A stretch of 64,000 nt of DNA, from the NCBI GenBank assembly GCA_964035545.1, contig OZ037771.1, positions 14,325,633 to 14,389,632 on the forward strand. Direction: 5' to 3'. Every line of letters begins with the position of its first letter. The stretch's first letter is position 1. A program made the translations under genes and the position numbers. Source of the DNA: Bugula neritina (lineage: Eukaryota; Bryozoa; Gymnolaemata; Cheilostomatida; Bugulidae). Shown here piece by piece: positions 56,801 through 64,000 of the stretch. The notes under the pieces are model-generated. The model worked only from the letters and a program-made list of their open reading frames with translations. It ran no database searches and was not told where the DNA came from.

Positions 56801-59800
56801 TAAAAGTATACAAAATATTTTGTCTGCCAAATTCACTTGGATTAAGTAATGGAGATGAAGTAATGGAGATAGAGTAATGTAGTTACAGTAATGGTGATAG
56901 CGTAATGGAAATATTATAGTATTGGAGTAATAGCGATGAAGCAAACTCAAGATAGATAGAGAGTTCATAGAAATGCTAGAAACAGTCAACAGTAAACACT
57001 GAAATACCAAAGAGAACAAGAAACCCTCAAGTAGAATACCTGTATAATGATTAGTGTGAAATGCAACTGATCACATGTTTAAAACTATAAAAAGTCTAAT
57101 AGAACTACTTAGGAAGGCTGATAAAACCAAAACACCCCCAACATGTGAGGGAGGAGTTACTATTTCACACATCTGCACTATACAGGCAAGTTGGTGCTTA
57201 TCGAATCAATTTACCGCAAGTTGTTTGAAGAAGGTGTTGCTAGAAACACCCTCTTTCTTTCCATTTTAGCCAAATGTGCGACATAGACTGGACTGAAATG
57301 TGATCGTACCATGAGTATACAGACTATATGACAATAAGATTGAAGAATATGACTATACAAATGGTATGTGCATCTGTAGAATATTAGATAGTATGTGGCA
57401 AAACTTTTTTAGAGTATCTCCTAAATTTCTTTCCACCTTTTTACACAGTATACTTCACAGTTTTAGTAAGCAACTCGAATTTCATGCATATAATTCTAGT
57501 CACATGACACACGGTCACATGACACATTGTCACATGATGCATTGTGACATGTTCACATGACTTGTAGTTTAGCACATCCTCTAAAGTATCATCATTAGCT
57601 GTCCTTCGTGTCCGAAGATGACTTCCGGTGAATCATGGTCCTCCATTTACATCTGTCTTTGCTGAGAGATTGCCAGCTACCAATAGGGATCTTCAGGTCT
57701 TTTAGATTGCGTTTAACGGTATCTTTGAATCTCAGTCGCGGCCTGCCAACACCACGGGTGCCTTCTTTCAGTTGTGAATAGAGAATTTGCTTAGGTAATC
57801 TAGAGTTATCCATTCGATGCACATGACCAGCCCATCTCAGGTTTTTGTGAATGAGTAGTTCATACATGCTGGGTAGATTTGCCTGTGCTAGAGTCTCCTC
57901 ATTCGAGATGAAATCCCACCACTTCACGTTCAAGATCTGGCGTAGATGTCTCATCATATAGGTGTTGAATTTGTGAGCGGCTATCCTGTATACAGGCCAG
58001 GCCTCCGCTCCATAGAGCAGAGAGGACAGGACAATGGCTCTGTACACTGTACACTTGGTCTTGAATGACAGATCCTTATTGTACCACACTTTGGTCTTTA
58101 GTCTGCCGAATGAGATTGAAGCATTGGACATCCTTGTATGAATCTCTTCATCCATCTTGTTGTTGCACATCACTGTAGACCCAAGATATTTAAACCTATT
58201 GACGTTGGCAAGGTCTTCATTATCTATGCAGATACTGTCACCACTGTCATGGGCTCCAGGTGCCGGTTGGTAGAGCGTTTGAAAAAATTTAATCAAAATG
58301 ACTTCATTGCAAGCTTTTCTTAGTTTAAACTTGTAGTTAGTTCATATTTAAAACAGGACTCTTTAAAACCAGAAAGCTGCAGAAAGTGGATTGTAGTTGA
58401 CAAAATTTAACATAAGTGATGCACATTCTAGAAAGATCTTCAAGATCTAATAATGTTGAAGTAGCAGAAGATATACTGCTTACTCTAGTGAAGGGTTGAC
58501 CAGTATAACGGGCCGCTTCTGGTCCAGCTCCTTCTTACACAAGGCTTCCAGAGGCTGGAACTTGGGCCCGGGCCGTACGGCACCAGCGTCGTAGAACCCA
58601 TCCTGGATGCTGTTGTTCATGGCTAAAATAACAGAGAGTCAGCGTAACAATCTGGTCTTCTATATGCAAGAGTTGTATATGGTATGAAATATCAGAATTG
58701 ATAGATTCATAGATATTCACAGAAACTACAACATGACAGAAAAGAACACTACAACTACACTAAACTCAGACGTCATTTTATCAGAAAGCTGGGTTAGTAA
58801 AGCTGAAAGCTCGAGTGAGTAAAGTGAGACTGAGAATAACTACTGCATTCAACCTTCCTTCCTTTTAAGCAGATTATTCAAACCCCGCCTGTATTTTTAG
58901 AGTAGAACACGGGGCAGGTTGCTGAGTTGTAAAATAACTAAATGATTGTAACCTTCAACATGCATTTGAGTTTGTAAAGTACCAAAGAAGTGTCGTAGAA
59001 ATAATAAAGGACAACAGAGAATAAACCCAACACGAAAGAAAGAAAAGAAACAGTAGTCCAAGGGCTAAGAAAAAACAACATATAATAGCCCAGGGCTATG
59101 AGCAGACAACACTTATGACAATAATGTCAACTCTAAACTAAGAAAAGCTTGCAATGAAGTCATTTTGATTAATTTTTTTCAATAACAAAGTGGATATTAT
59201 AGCTTTGCCTAGAAAGTTAATTTCAATCACAACATGAAAATTATATATTATCTGTATTCTTTCAACAAAACAATTTTTCAAATGGTATTAAATGTATAAA
59301 ATATCTTGTTTTAAATTAGACAAGTTCCAACAACAAAAAATGTTTCACTGGAAAAATGCTACAACAAGTTTAGGCAGGCTAAAAGAATAACCATTTATTT
59401 TATGCTAGATAGCAGGAGATGGCTGATGTTTGCATGACGTCTGCACATTACGTCTGCACACAACGTCCTCTACTATTCTGTACTATGCAATTGAAATCAA
59501 TACAACGATTAGCTTTAACTTTAGTAGAAGTGATGAAAGTTAGAATAAAAAATAGCAACTCAGCAAACAGCTAGTGAAATACAAAGACAAACTTTAGGAC
59601 TAGAGAAGCGAGTGGGTGTTAACAGCGAGCCAAACATTCTTACATCTCAATATACGACCCGAATCAACATGCTCAAACAACTTAATGTCATCTTCAAGAT
59701 GATTGGCTAATGTCTTAATTGGTGACTTCCTGCTTAAACAACCGCAGTCGTAAAATCCATCTGTGACGATGTTTTCCGAACCTAAAGGTGACACAAGTCG

Positions 59801-62800
59801 GGTAACAAATCATACGGGATAATATAATGATTCAATTTCATCGCATTCAGAACTATTCTATATTATAAAATTGATGAATGTGGTCTAGGGGTTAGAGCAT
59901 TTGCTTCATAAGCACAAAGTCATGGGTTCGAGTCCTGAAAAAGGCCATTGGTGATGTTAGGAAAAGCATTCATTCATAATTGCTCCTGTGTCACATCTGA
60001 ATAAGTCCTTAGCTCGCTCTAAAAAAACCTTTTCATCAGGGTTTCTCACAAGGATAGTGACTATAAACTTGCGTGAGTCTTTTTTATAGAATTATTGAAT
60101 GAAAATTAGCTTAAACGCCAATTTAAGAGTGCAAACCACAGTTAGCCAGTTTGGACCTTTAGCTATAATTGTGTTCATTATATACTTCTATCTCTATGAT
60201 CTTCCAAAAAGCTCTTATCACGGTTAGTACATAAATTGAAAAAGGACAAAACAAGAAAGCTAAAAAAGAGTCACAAATGAAAATTTGAGTTGAAGCATCA
60301 CTAAATGGAGAGAGTAACAATCATATAGATTATAGACTAACAGTTATTATATGCTAAAGCTAAGTTTTGGTATGAGCAAAGTTTCTTGACAATAGTTGAA
60401 GTTGGTCATGTCAAAGCGTACAGTAGAAGTCATTGTACAGTGGAGATCATTGCTTAGTGGTAACTTGCTAAAGACATCAACATTATTGAAAAAATAATTT
60501 AAGTGAACAGAGTGATTAATATTTCAGCAAAGTTTGAGCATCAAAATGATTAAAAATCTTATATTCAGCCAGAAATTATACAATCTTGATACGAATAATA
60601 ACAATTTGAAAATTGTTCCTTTCAGAGTTGTCATACCTAAGAACCCGGTGAGCGCGTACTTAGCAGAGAGGTTGTGGTTGAGAAGACGATCCAAAGCGGC
60701 TTCTGTGTAGGCGTTCTTCCTCGTGCTCGACGTCTGAATGGCCTGGAGAGTCTCGATCCCTCTGCATGGTACGACACAAGATGTGAAATATCAGTCCTAA
60801 TTTATTAACAGACTATATTATATTTATATTATATTATATTACATATTTTATCATATATTATAATGTGTTATATGCTACGCTATGTATTATAGTATAATAT
60901 AAAACACATTGTATTTTAAATTATATTTTATGCACTCTTTTATATATTATGTCGTTGTGATTCACAATGTTACATTATATATTACATTATAAAATCTATT
61001 GTACTATATATAATATATGAAATCGCTATACTGTGGCTAAAAGTTTTAGCTAAGCTAATAAAATTCAAGATGAGTTTAATTCAATGCAACATAATTTCTG
61101 CATCACATTCATGAATTTATATAACTAACTAACTAGCATTTTAACATCATTATTTCTCGCATTATAAAACAGTCGAGCAAATTATATAATAAACATACCC
61201 GAGGGAAGCAACTACCTTAGCCGTTGGTTCGTCGACAGCGCAAATGCTCACCGCCCACGAGCTGTTGCGCCGGACTGCGTGGTCGGCTGATTGAAGCATC
61301 GAGACGAGATGCTCGAGTCCCCCGTTTGTCCTAAACTCAGTTCGCAGTTCCGAGTCTATCACGAAAGCCGCCACAGTCATAGCGGCTTTAGCCTACAATC
61401 CAGCATGTTGCAGAATTCTAATTTCCTATTCGCAGAGTTAAAAATATAGTCTAACAAAACACATTCAGAAAATTGAGGAAAAAGAATATAAAATTTTCAA
61501 ATAACTGGATTCATCAAAGACTGTAACAAAACCCTGCATAGTCTATAGTCTATATCAACTAAACTTACTTGTACAAATGTACATCACACTTACCTGTACA
61601 TCACAGTTGCTGGACTGCAGGGGGTGAAGAATGGAGTGGATGATTCCAGCTTTCTGTATGGCCACTCTGACCTCTTCATGTGTAGACATGTTGGTGAGTA
61701 TAACACAAGTGTTAGAGATCACGGTGTCTTTGTTGTAAGAGAGGAGAGAGATGAGCGAGTCAATGCCACCCAAGTTGACAATCTCGCTGTGAAGAGACAG
61801 AAAGAAGAACTGCTCTGATGCAGAAAGATTTGTATAGTATTAAACAGTAGTTTAGATAGGGAGAGATAAATCTAATCATATATAAAAATAAACCGAACAC
61901 TTACTGGACGTTGTTAGCGCTGCCATTAGTCAGGTTGGCCAGAGCTAACGTGGCAGCCTCTAGCAACTCTGGTTGATCTTCTCTCTTCAGCATTTTAACC
62001 AGTGGCTCCATACCCTCTGAATGAAAGATAATACCGTAATATAGTTACATAATACAAAGCTGACCCCCAGCCATGTATATTATATAACACATATTATATT
62101 ATTACATAAATATTATATTACATAACACTGAGCTCACCCCAGCCAATGATGCTGTCCCTGCTGAGTCCAAACTCCGCCATGATGCCGAGAGCCTCGACAG
62201 CCGCTGCCTGTACCTTAACGTCCTCGTGAGAGAAGAGATGTATGAACATCTTCTCAACTTCTGCTTCGTGGAGGACCTTCTTGTTCTCAGCTGAAGTGTG
62301 TATAGTACTTGTTATTCTATGTTGTTAGTAATATTATATTACTATATCCTGGTAATATATTACTATATCCTGGTAATATATTACTATACTCTTATGATAT
62401 ATTACTATATCTTTATAATATATTACTATATCCTTGTAATACATTACTATATATTATACTTATAATATCTTACAATATCCTGGTAATAATTTACTATATT
62501 CTTACAATATATTACTATATATTATACTTGTAATACATTACAATATATTATTATATAATATAGTACCATATCTTTATAATAAATTATCATACATATTTAT
62601 AATAAATAATGTATTATATAATATATATTAAATGTTTTCATTATATAATATTATATTATATAATGTATATTATATGTTTTTAGTCTATAATATAATATAT
62701 TTTATAATACGTATTGAGTAAGCTATAAATACAGAATCTTTCACATTGACTCACTACTTTTTGCAGCTCGACCAATAGCCTTAGCAGCGTGTTGCTTCAC

Positions 62801-63847
62801 ATCAGGTAAGGTGGGCACGTGTTCAGTCTCCTCCACCTTAGCCTTCTTATCTAAGAACAAAAACAATACCATCAAAAACTAACATCCTGTATATATGAGT
62901 GTTTCATTGCCTTCACATGACGTAACAATCTTTTATGACACAAAATAAGAGACGCAACTTTCCCTTCAGTTACTCAAATGCAACTACTAAACTAAAGTCG
63001 TAGGCCCATCGACTAAAACAAAAAGACTAAACTAAAAATAATGTCACTGCTTGCAAACATTCAAGATGCTTACTGAGACTATAAACTAATATGCCAAACT
63101 TTCTATAAGTAAAAACTATCCAGTAGTAAAATGCAGCACAATTTGCAGTGATCAACTTTTTTGCCAAAATAAATAGAACAAAATATAATGAAGGTAACAC
63201 CTATAGCTATGATACTCCTGTGTGAGGAATAACACATTACCCACCATAAACTATGCACGATACAAAGATGGCAAAATAATAAAATAAATGTTTGTGAAGC
63301 TGGTACTACTGCAGTGCATTGGTTGACCTGTACTACCGGACTTTCCGATCTTACCCACTGTATGGTGCACCACTTGTGGCACTGCATACGTTACATGATG
63401 AGATACGCTGGAGCCAGCACGACTTTGCGTCGTGGCTCGGCTCATACGTATGTCTACGGAATCTACGAGAATAATGGCAATAAAGTGTAGAACACAGTCT
63501 AGAAAATGAGGTTCGCTTCTCTAAGGAATAGGGTACTCTGTCTAAAGGGCTGTACTAGGTAATTAGCGAAGTATCTATATCGCCGAGGAAATTTATGTGA
63601 AAGATATACATTTTTAAGGTTAGGGATAAGATAGTAATACAGTAGATGTTATACTCCTTGAGTCTCCAAATTTAATGCATTTTATTTAAAAGTTTTACCC
63701 CCTTCCCCCTCCGCCCCTGTGTTACCCCCTCAACAGCAACGGTGGGTGTAAAACATAGTTTTAATTAAATGGGTCAGAGGGCATGCAGGAGTGTAGGGGC
63801 TTACCTAGCGCTTCCCTTGTTTTACAGCGGTTCGTGCTGTAAGACAT
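53856..63847 (-). CDS. ARMC3: Armadillo repeat-containing protein 3
   Basis: Armadillo protein linked in animals to cilia and sperm flagella. Seventeen exons on the minus strand join in phase: 63847-63805, 63462-63355, 62850-62758, 62290-62138, 62016-61905, 61786-61594, 61392-61199, 60761-60637, 59781-59644, 58622-58484, 56690-56598, 56280-56257, 55210-55108, 54822-54716, 54589-54427, 54151-54056, 53963-53856 (663 residues with all exons). Residues about 80-330 are armadillo repeats (EAATLALANLTNGSANNV, RRNSSWAVSICAVDEPTAKV). NAYTEAALDRLLNHNLSAKY and DGFYD are ARMC3 hallmarks. About 472-505 is a Glu/Arg-rich coil. About 507-663 is the EDR1-like C-terminal domain (NPPSDPQLLKYI, FSWELPLSQLKYERKSNVI, ERGEYNRAWNTVML, KAYIVDLMHTPGDLL). 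The N-terminal half of the armadillo array found in human ARMC3 is absent; either the gene is short or its true 5' exons lie beyond base 64000 and the ATG at 63847 is internal. The second exon is symmetric in phase and may be optional. Confidence 0.92.
57595..58330 (-). mobile_element. LINE (non-LTR retrotransposon) fragment, 3' end of ORF2
   Basis: An open 233-codon minus-strand frame in ARMC3 intron 10, in the same orientation as the gene. It encodes the region downstream of the reverse transcriptase core typical of animal endonuclease-RT LINEs: RFKYLGSTV, LLYGAEAW, LRWAGHVHRM, RLPKQILYSQL, GRPRLRFKDTVKRNL. The catalytic RT and endonuclease parts are missing, so it is a 5'-truncated copy. 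The frame is undisturbed to its stop, which suggests a recent insertion. Confidence 0.9.
59132..59182 (+). mobile_element. Short LINE remnant, inverted relative to 57595-58330
   Basis: About 45-50 bp (AAACTAAGAAAAGCTTGCAA then TGAAGTCATTTTGATTAA and T-rich sequence) equals the coding strand at the 5' end of the LINE fragment (58283-58330) but lies in the opposite orientation. Confidence 0.7.
59873..60087 (+). mobile_element. tRNA-derived SINE, copy 2 (better preserved)
   Basis: The head resembles a tRNA with CAT anticodon: A box TGGTCTAGGGGTTAGAGC, loop TTCATAA, B box GGGTTCGAGTCC. The acceptor stem does not pair, so it is not a working tRNA. The body is shared with the copy at 52165. The unit ends in TTTTTTATAG, a Pol III-like stop. 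Lies in ARMC3 intron 8. Confidence 0.75.
60820..61015. repeat. AT-rich TATATTA low-complexity tract
   Basis: Imperfect ATATTATATTA motifs in ARMC3 intron 7. Confidence 0.7.
62315..62700. repeat. about 20-bp AT-rich array, then ATATTATA sequence
   Basis: Copies of TATATTACTATATCCTGGTA with decay in ARMC3 intron 3, grading into pure AT repeats. Confidence 0.85.
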
Positions 63848-64000
63848 GGCTACAATATTACCACAGCTTGCAGAAATGCTTAGTTATTAAAATTATCTCA
63901 ACTAATTTGATCTCGTATATAACGACTCTCGCTGAAAAAAGGTAGTAATAGAAGAGTGCGATGGAGGGAAAAGTTTTAGGCTGAGTGAATCATTTCTATA

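Noticed and set aside
57595-58296. Host protein-coding gene of 233 residues
   Set aside because: FKYLGS, LLYGAEAW and RWAGHVHRM are LINE ORF2 C-terminal motifs; it lies within an ARMC3 intron.
59873-59945. tRNA-Met gene
   Set aside because: The A and B boxes and a TTCATAA loop are present, but the acceptor stem does not pair and the anticodon stem has a mismatch; a second related copy shares the downstream body, so it is a SINE head.

Overview
This window is animal nuclear DNA from a non-vertebrate metazoan. It is AT-rich, and every gene is split into many short exons with GT-AG introns. The gene set fits an animal: a Cool/PIX-type Rho GEF, the bHLH factor AP-4 (TFAP4), TAF1, a SHARK/HTK16-type SH2-ankyrin-SH2 tyrosine kinase (a type known from hydra, sponges and insects, and to my knowledge absent from vertebrates), and the axonemal-type protein ARMC3. 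The presence of SHARK and the weak resemblance of the one GPCR to known families are compatible with a cnidarian, sponge or other invertebrate. I do not claim a species.

Layout: 351-8160 (+) is the 3' part of a PIX GEF. 9910-15938 (+) is TFAP4. 15939-19964 is untranslated or intergenic sequence. 19965-20913 (-) is a damaged class A GPCR. 20914-23552 is AT-rich intergenic sequence with one MITE-like element. 23553-44564 (+) is TAF1 in 35 exons, with introns full of minisatellites. 45601-52699 (+) is the SHARK kinase in 14 exons. 53856-63847 (-) is ARMC3 in 17 exons, running tail-to-tail with SHARK and carrying a LINE fragment and a SINE in its introns. I built the exon models by hand, requiring splice sites, phase continuity and matches to remembered family sequence. 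The summed exon lengths of all five genes are exact multiples of three: PIX 434 residues within the window, TFAP4 454, TAF1 1768, SHARK 773, ARMC3 663.

The most unusual feature is the intronic DNA. Many introns contain short tandem arrays that begin exactly on a splice site, so the real 5' or 3' splice signal is copied several times at fixed spacing (for example 7 donors at exact 25-bp intervals after TAF1 exon 16, a 13-bp array of GTAAGT-type donors after exon 7, and copied sites on both sides of exon 24). I found this in PIX, TFAP4, TAF1 and SHARK. Two long complementary arrays also flank TAF1 exons 28-30, which encode bromodomain 1 and could be removed in frame. ARMC3 has two neighbouring homologous exons that look like a tandem exon duplication.

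The genes are not an operon or obvious pathway. They are ordinary neighbours: cytoskeletal GEF, two transcription proteins, a signalling kinase and a ciliary protein. Limits: homology statements rest on recall of family sequences, not on a search, and UTRs, promoters and alternative exons cannot be fixed without transcripts.
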